Shown here: positions 18,918-27,254 of the stretch, one piece after another
How the letters are laid out: every line of letters begins with the position of its first letter
Position numbering within the stretch: position 1 is the first letter of the stretch
From: Chryseobacterium sp.
Lineage (GTDB): Bacteria; Bacteroidota; Bacteroidia; Flavobacteriales; Weeksellaceae
Assembly: GCA_031277615.1 (NCBI GenBank)
Contig: JAITMC010000002.1
Location: forward strand, 62,001 to 126,000
Reading direction: 5' to 3'
Length of the DNA stretch: 64,000 bases
Position numbers and translations under genes: made by a program
Notes under the pieces: model-generated
Told to the model about the DNA's origin: nothing
Database searches by the model: none
What the model saw: only the letters and a program-made list of their open reading frames with translations

Positions 18918-20240
18918 TTATTTTACAGTAATGGCACCGAACTGATAATAATCTGCAATATTTTTGATCTCATCAAGGCTCAGATTCCACATGAAATTCA
19001 GGAACTGCTGGTAACTTTCGCTCTGTTCTTTTGGTTCTATCCTGTCGAGATACCGGTTCAGGTTGTAATTCTTACGGGCTTCATATATTTTAGCAAAGCA
19101 TTTTCCCAGCCACGCTTTATAATACTTTTCGTCTTCTTCATCCTGCAGAAACTGCATGGCAGAATAGATCCCTACCCCGTAATCTTCTGAGTGAAAATAG
19201 TTGGGCAGAATTTCCATCCTCGCCGTCTTTTTTAAAGAAATATAAGCTTCTGAAGGCTTTTCAGACTCCACCGAAATATTAAGTTCAGGAAAAGTTTTTT
19301 TGAGCTTTTCTATTCTTTTTGCCATTTCAGGATGTGAAGCCAGGGAATCCTTGTTCAGCTTTTCTTTATAAAAATTATAATTGTATAAAGAGAAGTCTTC
19401 CTTTTTCATCCATTTTTCTTTAAAAGCCTGCTTTGGAAGATCATACAGTTTTTTGTAGGTCTCTTCTTTAAGCACCCGGGGAGAAATGGTATCAAAATTC
19501 TGAAGCTTCTGCAAGGCATTCACAAATTCATTTTTGTTGAAATCACTTCTTTTAAAGATACTGTACCCTAAAGAATCTGCCTGCATTTCCTGCTTTCTTT
19601 TCTCAACACTTTTTTTATAGACCCTGTTTTTCAAAATATCAAAAGCTTTCTGATTCCGTCCCTGGCTCCTGTTTTCTGTGGTTTCTTTGATTCCCTGCAC
19701 TGTAGAACGGTCCTGCTCATTCTGCTCTACCCTGTTCAGAACCATCTTAAAGGTGTGATCATCTATTTTATGTCCCAATTCATGGGCAATGACTGCTGCA
19801 ATCTGAGCATCATTATCCAGCCAGCTGTAGAGTCCCATATTAATCACAAAAGTTCCGTCTGCCAGACAATACGCATTGGGCATATTATCTTTGGCAATCA
19901 GTATTTTCAGGTCCTGTGGAATCCTGGGATTATTTTTTCTGAGGCGTTCTATTAAGTTTCGGATAACGGGATCAAATTCAGATCTGAAAACAAAGTCTTT
20001 ATTTTTCACCTGCTTTTCAAAATCGGCACCGAATTCCTTATAAATTTTAACCAGCTCGGAAGCTGTTCTTCCTGAATACTGTGACTTCAGCTTTCTGATA
20101 AGGTTTTCATTATTGCCGGAAAAGTTTTTCAGGAATTCTTTCCGTTGTACATAATCTGCGGTATCTATTGCTTTATAAGCCTGTGCACAGAACGGCACAG
20201 AACATAGGGTAAGCATCAGGAATATCAATTTTCTGGTCAT
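18918..20240 (-). CDS. M48-family zinc metallopeptidase, exported
   Basis: This 440-residue protein has a signal peptide ending near FCAQA. The zinc site is His153-Glu154-x-x-His157 (IAHELGHKID) with the third ligand Glu218 in QEMQADSLGY, the M48 arrangement also seen in BepA and Oma1-like peptidases. A long Lys/Glu-rich C-terminal helical part follows; no TPR pattern is obvious. Periplasmic M48 enzymes often act in envelope quality control, which is the best guess here. On the minus strand a -7-like TATTTTTG lies at 20267-20260. Confidence 0.93.
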   Translation of the reverse strand: MTRKLIFLMLTLCSVPFCAQAYKAIDTADYVQRKEFLKNFSGNNENLIRKLKSQYSGRTASELVKIYKEFGADFEKQVKNKDFVFRSEFDPVIRNLIERLRKNNPRIPQDLKILIAKDNMPNAYCLADGTFVINMGLYSWLDNDAQIAAVIAHELGHKIDDHTFKMVLNRVEQNEQDRSTVQGIKETTENRSQGRNQKAFDILKNRVYKKSVEKRKQEMQADSLGYSIFKRSDFNKNEFVNALQKLQNFDTISPRVLKEETYKKLYDLPKQAFKEKWMKKEDFSLYNYNFYKEKLNKDSLASHPEMAKRIEKLKKTFPELNISVESEKPSEAYISLKKTARMEILPNYFHSEDYGVGIYSAMQFLQDEEDEKYYKAWLGKCFAKIYEARKNYNLNRYLDRIEPKEQSESYQQFLNFMWNLSLDEIKNIADYYQFGAITVK

Positions 20241-20284
20241 TGTTTTTCATCAATAAAAACAAAAATAGTGTATTTACTTACGCA

Positions 20285-20318
20285 TTGTCTAATTCTAACT
20301 AAAATTATTTTAAATTTG
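20285..20318 (+). promoter_or_regulatory. Promoter of the serine hydrolase gene
   Basis: TTG at 20285-20287 and TAAATTTG at 20311-20318 are separated by 23 bp, the upper end of the usual Bacteroidota spacing. The start codon at 20344 follows at a suitable distance. Confidence 0.55.
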
Positions 20319-20343
20319 TTCAGGACTGATACTCAATTACCCT

Positions 20344-21483
20344 ATGAAAGTATTGAAATATGTAATTGGCGGCGCAGCACTTGGTGTGGCAGCAGCTTAT
20401 CTTTTTGGATATGATTACTTATTCAGCGGCATTTCCAAAACCTATCTGAAAGGCAAATCAAGTGCTTATATTGATGACGGACCTCTTTTTCCGGGTAATC
20501 CCATCGCAGCGGGAGCACCTCAGCCGTGGTCTGAACATCCCCAATATAATCAGAAAGAACTTCCGGAATCTGTTATTCAGGATTTAAAACACTCCAGGAC
20601 AGCCGCTTTTGTTGTTATTAAAAATGGAAAGATCCTTCACGAACAGTATTGGAAAGGATATAATCAGCTTTCACACACCAATTCCTTTTCTATGGCAAAG
20701 GCCGTAACCGTAATGCTTCTTGGAAAAGCCCTTGAAGAGGATATTATCCAAAATATTGATGAAAAACTGTCGGATTTTTATCCTGAATTTAAGGAGAAAC
20801 CATTCGGGAATGAGGTTAGCCTTAAAGATCTGGCTCAGATGGAAGCCGGCCTTGACTGGAATGAAGATTACAACAATCCTTTTCTTCCCAATGCAAAAGC
20901 GTATTACGGAAAGAGTCTGGTGAAAGCCGTATTTTCAAGAAAATTCAAGGAAGAGCCGGGAACAAGGTTTGAATACCAGAGCGGTTCTACGCAGCTTCTT
21001 GGTTTTGCACTGCGAAAAGCAATCGGGCAGCCTCTCGCCAGTTATTTATCAGAGAAATTCTGGATTCCGCTGGGGATGGAACAAAGTGCAACCTGGAGCA
21101 CCGATCATCATGGTATGGAAAAAACATATTGCTGCATTCATGCCTGTGCCAGGGATTTTGCAAGATTGGGACAATTGTTTTTAAATAATGGAAAAGCCGG
21201 AGAAACCCGGATTCTGAATGAAAGTTTTATTGAGCAGATGCGTACTCCTACTGAAAAATCGAAGGAGATCTACGGACTGGGACTTTGGATCAATCATGAC
21301 AATCCTGTTAAACATTACTATTTCCTTGGGCTTCAGGGGCAGTATATCATTATGGTTCCGGAGCACAACATGGTCATTGTAAAAACCGGAAGCTATGCAA
21401 ACAATCCTAAGAACGACAGGGGAAGGCCGGATCAGGTGAAATTCCTTGTTAATGAAACCGTACAACTATTTCAAACCGTATAA
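20344..21483 (+). CDS. Serine hydrolase of the class C beta-lactamase/esterase superfamily
   Basis: This 379-residue protein has an N-terminal hydrophobic segment (VIGGAALGVAAAYLFG), probably a membrane anchor. The catalytic S-x-x-K is Ser116-Met-Ala-Lys119 (NSFSMAKAV) and the second motif is Tyr211-Gln-Ser213 (FEYQSGSTQLLG). YxS in place of YxN and the absence of a clear KTG argue for a DD-peptidase- or esterase-like enzyme (EstB group) rather than a true beta-lactamase. It overlaps the next gene by 1 nt (TAATG), so the two are translationally coupled. Confidence 0.88.
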   Translation: MKVLKYVIGGAALGVAAAYLFGYDYLFSGISKTYLKGKSSAYIDDGPLFPGNPIAAGAPQPWSEHPQYNQKELPESVIQDLKHSRTAAFVVIKNGKILHEQYWKGYNQLSHTNSFSMAKAVTVMLLGKALEEDIIQNIDEKLSDFYPEFKEKPFGNEVSLKDLAQMEAGLDWNEDYNNPFLPNAKAYYGKSLVKAVFSRKFKEEPGTRFEYQSGSTQLLGFALRKAIGQPLASYLSEKFWIPLGMEQSATWSTDHHGMEKTYCCIHACARDFARLGQLFLNNGKAGETRILNESFIEQMRTPTEKSKEIYGLGLWINHDNPVKHYYFLGLQGQYIIMVPEHNMVIVKTGSYANNPKNDRGRPDQVKFLVNETVQLFQTV

Positions 21484-22094
21484 TGGAAAAATACAACGCA
21501 CAGGTTGATGAATACATCGAAAAATCTCCGGATTTTGCGAAACCTGTTTTAAACTATCTTCGGGAAATCATCCATGAAGCATGCCCTGAGGCAGAAGAAG
21601 CTATCAAATGGAAATTTCCGGCTTTCATGTACAAAGGAAAAATCCTCTGTTCGATTACTGCTTTCAAGCATTATTGCAGTCTCGGATTCTGGCTGCATCA
21701 GGAGATGAAAACCATAAAAGACCTGGAAACAACTGCTGAAAAAAGCTCAATGTTCAGCCTGGGAAAAATTACTAAAATGGAAGAACTTCCATCAAAATCC
21801 CTGCTGAAAAAAGCCGTTAAGGAAGCAATGGAACTTACGGATATGGGCGTTACCATGAAGAAAGCCGCTCCTTCCAAAACAGAAACGGAAATCCCGGATT
21901 ATTTTCAGTCTGCTTTAAAAGCCAATCAAAAGGCCGCGCAGGTTTTTGAGAAAGCCTCCCCATCATTCAGGAAAGAATATATCAAATGGATCATGGAAGC
22001 TAAAACAGAAGCTACCCGGAACAAAAGAATGGAACAGGCTCTGGAATGGATTGCTGAAGGGAAATCCAGAAACTGGAAGTACGAAAAAAAATAA
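21483..22094 (+). CDS. YdeI/OmpD-associated-type DUF1801 protein
   Basis: This 203-residue cytoplasmic protein has an N-terminal DUF1801 fold (AEEAIKWKFPAFMYKGKILCSITAFKHYCSLGFW). The C-terminal part (IPDYFQSALKANQKAAQVFEKASPSFRKEYIKWI...EATRNKRMEQAL) matches the YdeI/OmdA group. Its biochemical role is unknown. It starts inside the stop codon of the serine hydrolase gene and is followed after 14 nt by a membrane regulator, so the three form one transcription unit. Confidence 0.87.
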   Translation: MEKYNAQVDEYIEKSPDFAKPVLNYLREIIHEACPEAEEAIKWKFPAFMYKGKILCSITAFKHYCSLGFWLHQEMKTIKDLETTAEKSSMFSLGKITKMEELPSKSLLKKAVKEAMELTDMGVTMKKAAPSKTETEIPDYFQSALKANQKAAQVFEKASPSFRKEYIKWIMEAKTEATRNKRMEQALEWIAEGKSRNWKYEKK

Positions 22095-22108
22095 ACACAA
22101 GTAAACAG

Positions 22109-23668
22109 ATGAGAAAAAAAATGATTTTCTTTCTCTTTCTGGCCATTTCAAATTTCATATGCTCTCAAAATTTTAATTTTGAGAATCAGTATCAATATGC
22201 ACGGTCTCTTTCATCAAAGAACCCGGACAGCTCTGAAATCGTACTGAATATGATCATTGATTCTGCCGAAAGAAAAAAACAACCCCGTTATCTGGCTAAA
22301 GCCTATTATCTGAAATCATTCAACAGCTACCTGAGATCTGATGCCCAAACAACGCTTGATCTTGCTGAGAAAGCTCTGAAGATTTCTGAACAGTACAATT
22401 ATCCCGCAGGAAAAGCCCTGGCCTACAGAATGCAGGGTACCCAATATGCCAAACTGGGCCTTTTAAAGGAATCTTCTCAAAGTCTTAACAAAGCTCTGGC
22501 TGAAGTAAAAAATGAGCATACGGATGAAAGCCACGAACTTACGGGGATGATCTATAATTCTTTTCTGATTCTTCTCAATCAGAATGAATACCAGAAGAAA
22601 GAATTCTATTCCAAAAATGCGGTTCAGGAGTTTCAGAAGGTTAAAAATGTTTCCAGACGCAACGAGCTTCTCGTTTCGGCTTATACCAATCTGGGCTATA
22701 CTTTATCGGAAACCGGTAAATTTCCGGAAGCCCAGTCTTATTTCGCCAAAGCAATCGCCCTGGTTGGGAATGACAATCATTATCTGAAGGCCAGTATTTT
22801 TACAGATATAGGGTTTTCACTTTCTAAACAGAATAAGCCAGACAGTGCCGTAGTTTATTACCAGAAAGCCTTAAAAATCGCAGAGCAATATGGTTTTAAT
22901 GAAAAGAAAATAGAGATCACCAAAAATATGGAGGAGGCTTATAAAATGCTTGCTGATCCTCAGAATGTTCAGAAATTTAAAATGAAACATCTTGAGCTGA
23001 AAGACAGCATTGCCTATAATCAGAAAATGGCCGTCAATAAAACCCTTTCTAATAAGGAAGAAAACTTCGACAGGAAGCTGAACGAAAGCCATACGGTCTC
23101 TAAAGGTCTCATAGCGGCCTGCCTTTCTCTGCTGATCATCCTGGGAATTGTAATGTTCAATAGTTTCCGTCTAAGAAAAAAACACAAGGAAGCAGTAGCT
23201 CAAATTTACCGGCAGGGAATTGCCCCGGCTACTTATGAAGAAGATCCTTTGGATGCGGCTGAAGAACTCCCTGAAAACAACAGCCCGACAGAGGTAAAGA
23301 TGTCTCCCGAAACAGAAAAAAATATTTTAAAGGGGCTTGAAACTTTTGAAGAAAGCCTTCAGTTCAACCATAAGAACATTTCCCGGTATCATTTATCCAA
23401 CACCATGAATATCAATACCAAATACCTTTCAGCAGTTATCAAAAAGCATAAGAATTTTAATTTCAATCAGTATATCAACCACCTCAGAATCAATTATATT
23501 GTCGGCAAATTAAAAAATGACCCTCAATTCCGGAAATATAAAATCAACCATCTTTCGGAAATAACAGGATATTCTTCTCACAGTGCCTTCTCTATTGAAT
23601 TCAAAAAGATCACAGGGATGCACCCTTCAGCGTTTATTAAAGCGCTTGACGACATTTCACAGTCATAG
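22109..23668 (+). CDS. Membrane-bound TPR-AraC transcriptional regulator
   Basis: The 519-residue protein has a signal peptide (MIFFLFLAISNFICSQ) and a TPR-containing region (about residues 25-300, for example KFPEAQSYFAKAIALVGND and PDSAVVYYQKALKIAEQYG). A transmembrane helix (LIAACLSLLIILGIVMF, about 330-348), a linker and a C-terminal AraC-type helix-turn-helix (NISRYHLSNTMNINTKYLSAVIKKH to SSHSAFSIEFKKITG) follow. The layout places the TPR part in the periplasm and the DNA-binding part in the cytoplasm, as a one-protein sensor-regulator. What it senses is unknown. Confidence 0.9.
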   Translation: MRKKMIFFLFLAISNFICSQNFNFENQYQYARSLSSKNPDSSEIVLNMIIDSAERKKQPRYLAKAYYLKSFNSYLRSDAQTTLDLAEKALKISEQYNYPAGKALAYRMQGTQYAKLGLLKESSQSLNKALAEVKNEHTDESHELTGMIYNSFLILLNQNEYQKKEFYSKNAVQEFQKVKNVSRRNELLVSAYTNLGYTLSETGKFPEAQSYFAKAIALVGNDNHYLKASIFTDIGFSLSKQNKPDSAVVYYQKALKIAEQYGFNEKKIEITKNMEEAYKMLADPQNVQKFKMKHLELKDSIAYNQKMAVNKTLSNKEENFDRKLNESHTVSKGLIAACLSLLIILGIVMFNSFRLRKKHKEAVAQIYRQGIAPATYEEDPLDAAEELPENNSPTEVKMSPETEKNILKGLETFEESLQFNHKNISRYHLSNTMNINTKYLSAVIKKHKNFNFNQYINHLRINYIVGKLKNDPQFRKYKINHLSEITGYSSHSAFSIEFKKITGMHPSAFIKALDDISQS

Positions 23669-23707
23669 AAAAGACGATAAAGACTTAAGAAAAACGGAAC
23701 GGTATCA

Positions 23708-24979
23708 TTAATGGAACCTGAAATTAGCTTCGGGCAGGGTATTATTTTTCAGAAACGCTTCATACTCCGGTGACAGCCGGGCACGCCCGAAAGTATTTTC
23801 GCCACTCATGCTTCCGAGACGGACTTTATCTTTTCCGAATTTCTTATTCATGGCATCCATCGCCTTCATCACGGGAAGATGCTGATTTTGGATATCTTCT
23901 TCAAAAAGACTGATGAGCCTTTCGGTTTCAGGAACGAAATCATTAACGAGTACGCCTGCTCTTTTATAATGAAATCCGTCTCTGTAAATGGCTTCAAAAA
24001 GTTCATTGACGACCCGTCCGATCAGGATAGAGGAGTTGGTTGGGTTCGGGAGAATCTGAGTCATTGCATTTCTGTACTCCGGAAGGTCTTTTCTGAAGCG
24101 GTTGGTCTGTACAAAAACCGTTACCATTTTGCAGCAGGTATTTTGTTTCCGAAGTCTTTCCGAGCAATACATTCCAAAGGTTTCCACCCTTTCCCGTACT
24201 TCTTCCTTTTTGGTAAGCATTTCCATGAAACTTCTCGTGACTGCAATAGATTTTTTAGGAGATGGTGCATCCAGTTCCAGCTGACGGATTCCTTTCAGCT
24301 CGTTGATCATTCTCACTCCATGAATGCCCATGATCTTTCGCACCCACATTTCAGGTTTCTGAAGGAGATCCCAGGCTTTATAAACGCCACTATCCTGCAT
24401 TTTGGCAGAAAGCCGGCGCCCGATTCCCCATACATCTCCTATATTCAGCCATTTCAGGGCTTTTTCAATTTTTTCAGGAGTGTCCATAATGTAAACCCCG
24501 TTGAATTTTTCGGGAAAATCCTTTACAATCCTGTTGGCTACTTTACACAGTGTTTTGGTAGGAGCAATCCCGATACTTACCGGAATGTTTTCCTTTATCC
24601 AGATTTCTTCCTTTATTGTAGAGCAGTATTCATAGGTATCGATATATTTAAATCCGGTCAGATCCAAAAACAGCTCATCGATGCTGTATACTTCATAATC
24701 CAGCACATAAGAACTTGCAATACCGATTACCTGCTGGCTTTTGTAATTATACAGCTCAAATTTTGCAGAGAAGCTTTTTACATCGTGTTCCTTAAAAAGT
24801 TCTTTATATTTGAAAGCCGGTGCCGCCATAGGAATTCCCAGGTCTTTTGCCTCTTTGCTTCTGGACACCACACAACCGTCGTTGTTGGAAAGAACCACAA
24901 CGGGCTTGCCTTCAAGGTCAGGATTCAGGGTCCTTTCACAGGAAACAAAAAAGTTATTACAGTCTACCAGCGCATACAT
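23708..24979 (-). CDS. umuC: Y-family translesion DNA polymerase (UmuC type)
   Basis: This error-prone polymerase copies past DNA lesions. The 423-residue protein has the Y-family start (MYALVDCNNFFVSCERTLNPDLEGKPVVVLSNNDGCVVSRS) with the first acidic metal ligand Asp6. The second acidic motif is in VYSIDELFLDLTG. Helix-hairpin-helix and little-finger regions follow, ending in a DUF4113-type tail (KFGKDKVRLGSMSGENTFGRARLSPEY). No umuD-like gene is adjacent, which is unusual. A -7 box TAATTTTG lies at 25009-25002 on the minus strand, without the operator found upstream of its divergent neighbours. Confidence 0.95.
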   Translation of the reverse strand: MYALVDCNNFFVSCERTLNPDLEGKPVVVLSNNDGCVVSRSKEAKDLGIPMAAPAFKYKELFKEHDVKSFSAKFELYNYKSQQVIGIASSYVLDYEVYSIDELFLDLTGFKYIDTYEYCSTIKEEIWIKENIPVSIGIAPTKTLCKVANRIVKDFPEKFNGVYIMDTPEKIEKALKWLNIGDVWGIGRRLSAKMQDSGVYKAWDLLQKPEMWVRKIMGIHGVRMINELKGIRQLELDAPSPKKSIAVTRSFMEMLTKKEEVRERVETFGMYCSERLRKQNTCCKMVTVFVQTNRFRKDLPEYRNAMTQILPNPTNSSILIGRVVNELFEAIYRDGFHYKRAGVLVNDFVPETERLISLFEEDIQNQHLPVMKAMDAMNKKFGKDKVRLGSMSGENTFGRARLSPEYEAFLKNNTLPEANFRFH

Positions 24980-25096
24980 AACGGAGGATGAATATCTGAT
25001 ACAAAATTAGAATTTTCCGGGAAGAAAATGATCTTTTCTTTTAAAATTAACGTCAGATTTAACACATTGAATCTGATGATATTAATTTATTTTAAT

Positions 25097-25131
25097 GCGT
25101 CATGTTTTGTCGCATTAGCGCTTTATTTTTA
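25097..25131 (+). promoter_or_regulatory. Regulon promoter copy 1 (distal promoter of the M15 gene)
   Basis: Operator GCGTCATGTTTTGTCGC at 25097-25113. The G of TTG (25109) is followed after exactly 14 nt by the -7-like TATTTTTA at 25124-25131 (one mismatch to TAnnTTTG). No start codon lies between it and copy 2, so it probably acts as a second, upstream promoter for the gene at 25252. Confidence 0.65.
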
Positions 25132-25196
25132 CCTTCAAAACCTTTTTTGTAAAACCACTGTTCTCATTATTTTTTGTGCTCAATTTTGATTAAAAC

Positions 25197-25231
25197 ACGT
25201 CAAGTTCTGTCGCTTTCCAGCTATACTTTTG
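25197..25231 (+). promoter_or_regulatory. Regulon promoter copy 2 (proximal promoter of the M15 gene)
   Basis: Operator ACGTCAAGTTCTGTCGC at 25197-25213, then 14 nt from the G at 25209 to the -7 box TACTTTTG at 25224-25231. The start codon at 25252 follows about 20 nt later, which fixes the peptidase start downstream of the box. Confidence 0.75.
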
Positions 25232-25251
25232 TTTGTATAAAAGTTAAGACG

Positions 25252-25752
25252 ATGGATAAAGTAACCTTAGAAAGAATTAATCAGCTTCACCCTGAAGTAA
25301 GAAACGAAGTCAGACAGATTATCAAAGAATGTGATGAAGCGCTTACCGGCAGGGCAAAAGTAAGAATCACCCAGGGTCTCCGCTCTATGGAAGAACAGGA
25401 AAGGCTGTATGCCCTCGGAAGGATTACTTCAGGAAAAAAGGTCACCAACGCCAAAGCGGGCCAAAGTATTCACAATTACGGGCTTGCGGTAGACATCTGC
25501 CTGATCATCGATGGGAAGACAGCAAGCTGGGATACCGCCAGAGACTGGGACAACGACCAGGTTGCCGACTGGTACGAATGTGTGAAAATCTTCGCTAAGC
25601 ACGGCTGGGACTGGGGTGGAAACTGGAAAACCTTTAAAGACCTCCCCCACTTTGAAAAAAAGAATATCCGGACTAAAAAAGGCCTGATAAAAACTAGCTG
25701 GAGAACACTGTCTAAAATGGCCAGGGATCAACAGCAATATGTGGTTTTTTAA
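25252..25752 (+). CDS. M15-family peptidase, endolysin-like (L-Ala-D-Glu or D-Ala-D-Ala endopeptidase)
   Basis: This 166-residue enzyme should cut peptide stems of peptidoglycan. The zinc site is His74 and Asp81 (SIHNYGLAVDI) with His133 (DLPHFEK), the M15 layout. The length and the TQGLRSMEEQERLYALGR block resemble phage endolysins. There is no signal peptide and no holin gene nearby, so it would have to be released or act after membrane damage. The start at 25252 (MDKVTLERIN) is chosen because a longer in-frame version would begin upstream of promoter copy 2. It is probably controlled with the patatin and WYL genes. Confidence 0.92.
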   Translation: MDKVTLERINQLHPEVRNEVRQIIKECDEALTGRAKVRITQGLRSMEEQERLYALGRITSGKKVTNAKAGQSIHNYGLAVDICLIIDGKTASWDTARDWDNDQVADWYECVKIFAKHGWDWGGNWKTFKDLPHFEKKNIRTKKGLIKTSWRTLSKMARDQQQYVVF

Positions 25753-25781
25753 TTCCCTTTTATTTGAAGTTAAAATATAAT

Positions 25782-25816
25782 ACGACAAGTTCTGTCGCTT
25801 CCCCGGCCTACCTTTG
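25782..25816 (+). promoter_or_regulatory. Regulon promoter copy 3 (patatin gene)
   Basis: Operator ACGACAAGTTCTGTCGC at 25782-25798, with 14 nt from the G at 25794 to the perfect -7 box TACCTTTG at 25809-25816. The 14 bases before the operator (AAAATATAATACGACA when joined to its first six) are shared with copy 5. Confidence 0.78.
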
Positions 25817-25838
25817 TTTCATAGGAAAATGTTAGTTA

Positions 25839-25920
25839 CCTGAGATTTCAAGACTAAAACCAGCATCAGCTTTTACAGGCAGACTGTTGGTTTTAGTTGT
25901 CTCAGGGCCTGTTATTTTTT
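25839..25920 (+). promoter_or_regulatory. Long hairpin with T tail in the patatin leader
   Basis: CCTGAGA (25839-25845) pairs with TCTCAGG (25900-25906), and ACTAAAACCA (25853-25862) with TGGTTTTAGT (25888-25897), giving a two-tier stem. A T run ends at 25920, just before the gene at 25944. It could be an attenuator or a stabilising 5' structure. A 4-codon open frame (ATG at 25829) ends inside the first arm. Confidence 0.5.
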
Positions 25921-25943
25921 AAATACAAAACCAACAATACATC

Positions 25944-26981
25944 ATGAAAAAGACAACCATTCTTTCTTTAGACGGAGGCGGAATAAGGGGAATTATCACC
26001 TGTATTATTCTGCGTTACATAGAAGAGCAGCTCCAGTATTATGATCATCCGGGCGCCAGGCTTGGTGATTATTTTGATCTGGTAGCGGGAAGCAGCACGG
26101 GAGGACTGATTGCTTCAATTATTCTGTGCCCTGATGAGCACCGGAAGGCAAAATATTCGATCCAGAAAGGATTGGAATTGTATGCAGAGAAGGGCGGAGA
26201 TATCTTTCAGGTTTCTTTTTGGGAAAAGCTGGTCAATCCGTTTGGATTGCTGAACGAAAAAATTTCCCAGGAAGCACTTGAAAAAAATCTGAATGACTTT
26301 TTTGGAAACCTTGAACTTAAAGAATTTATAAAACCATGTTTAATTACCAGCTATGATATAGAAAACAGAAGAGCCAAGCTTTTCAATTCGTGGGAAGCCA
26401 GATTGAGCACCGATAATTTTTATGTAAAAGACATCTGCAGGGCTACTTCCGCTGCACCTACTTACTTCAGACCGGTACAGATCAAATCGATGTACGGGCA
26501 GATTTTCAGCCTGATCGACGGAGGAATGTTTGCCAACAATCCTGCGCTGTGTGCCTATGCGGAAGCAAGAAAAATTCCCTTTGCTGAAGTTCTGAAAAAT
26601 CACCAGAAGGCCAATCACCCCGGCGTAAATGATATGATCATCATTTCCATAGGCACGGGGATTGAAGCCAGACCTTATTCTTTCAGGAAAATGCAGAAAG
26701 CCGGGAAAATCGGCTGGGTGAATCCGATTATCGATATTTTAATGTCTGCCAATGCGGAAACTGTAGATTATCAGCTGGGCCAGATGTTTCAGACTTTAGG
26801 ACAGAGAAATCAGAAAAATTATTACCGCCTGAATCCGTCGCTAAAAAATGCGTCTCCTGCAATGGATAACGTCAGAAGATCCAATATTGAAAATCTGATC
26901 CAGGCGGGATTAAGCTATATTGATGACCACCGCGAGATCTTAAATCAGATTGTCCAGAAACTGATCAGAAATAAAATATAA
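25944..26981 (+). CDS. Patatin-like phospholipase
   Basis: This 345-residue serine acyl hydrolase should cleave membrane phospholipids. The oxyanion loop DGGGIRG (residues 10-16), nucleophile Ser51 in GSSTG (49-53) and catalytic Asp192 in IDGGMFANNP form the patatin Ser-Asp dyad. It has no signal peptide or transmembrane segment, so it acts from the cytoplasm. It resembles patatins used as effectors in bacterial antiphage systems (the CapV group of CBASS), but no cyclase gene is nearby. Its promoter carries the regulon operator, and a structured leader of about 120 nt precedes it. Confidence 0.93.
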   Translation: MKKTTILSLDGGGIRGIITCIILRYIEEQLQYYDHPGARLGDYFDLVAGSSTGGLIASIILCPDEHRKAKYSIQKGLELYAEKGGDIFQVSFWEKLVNPFGLLNEKISQEALEKNLNDFFGNLELKEFIKPCLITSYDIENRRAKLFNSWEARLSTDNFYVKDICRATSAAPTYFRPVQIKSMYGQIFSLIDGGMFANNPALCAYAEARKIPFAEVLKNHQKANHPGVNDMIIISIGTGIEARPYSFRKMQKAGKIGWVNPIIDILMSANAETVDYQLGQMFQTLGQRNQKNYYRLNPSLKNASPAMDNVRRSNIENLIQAGLSYIDDHREILNQIVQKLIRNKI

Positions 26982-27027
26982 GCCTTTTGACTTATAATCA
27001 ACAAATATAAGCTGAAAAGATAATATA

Positions 27028-27140
27028 TGGGCTGGAAGATGGAAGAAGGGATGCCGGAAGTACTTTCTGTTATCATGACAATTAGTATTTAAGACTTTCA
27101 AATTTCTTTCTTTCATCATCCATCACTTAACCTTCTCCAA
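27028..27140. repeat. Imperfect inverted-repeat element (GGAAGATGG type), copy A
   Basis: A purine-rich left side (CTGGAAGATGGAAGAAGG) and a pyrimidine-rich right side (CATCATCCATCACTTAACC) are loosely complementary. The element resembles that at 30405-30558 and occupies the gap after the patatin gene. It may be a decayed dispersed element. Confidence 0.35.
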
Positions 27141-27179
27141 TTCAGGGTATTTAAAAAAATTAAAAAAAATTTTTTTAAT

Positions 27180-27214
27180 GCGTCAAGTTTTGTCGCCTTC
27201 CCCGGATATCTTTG
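27180..27214 (+). promoter_or_regulatory. Regulon promoter copy 4 (acidic protein gene)
   Basis: Operator GCGTCAAGTTTTGTCGC at 27180-27196, with 14 nt from the G at 27192 to the perfect -7 box TATCTTTG at 27207-27214. It shares TTTTAATGCGTCA with copy 1 and TTCCCCGG in the spacer with copy 3. Confidence 0.78.
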
Positions 27215-27254
27215 GAATATCAAACAAGACAAAAAAGATCAACTAAAAATTTAA

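Noticed and set aside
20344-21483. Calling the serine hydrolase a beta-lactamase resistance gene
   Set aside because: SxxK and YxS are present but no clear KTG motif is seen, and it has a membrane-anchor-like start. Esterase or DD-peptidase activity is more likely.
23879-24991. A 370-codon open frame on the plus strand
   Set aside because: It is entirely antisense to umuC, whose product has clear family motifs. The frame is rich in Phe, Cys and His, as expected from an antisense shadow.
25174-25251. Longer N-terminus for the M15 peptidase
   Set aside because: It would start upstream of, and be interrupted by, regulon promoter copy 2. The extra residues are not typical of the family.
25944-26981. 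Labelling the patatin as a CBASS effector
   Set aside because: No CD-NTase or Cap2/Cap3-type genes are present, so only the fold and catalytic dyad are claimed.
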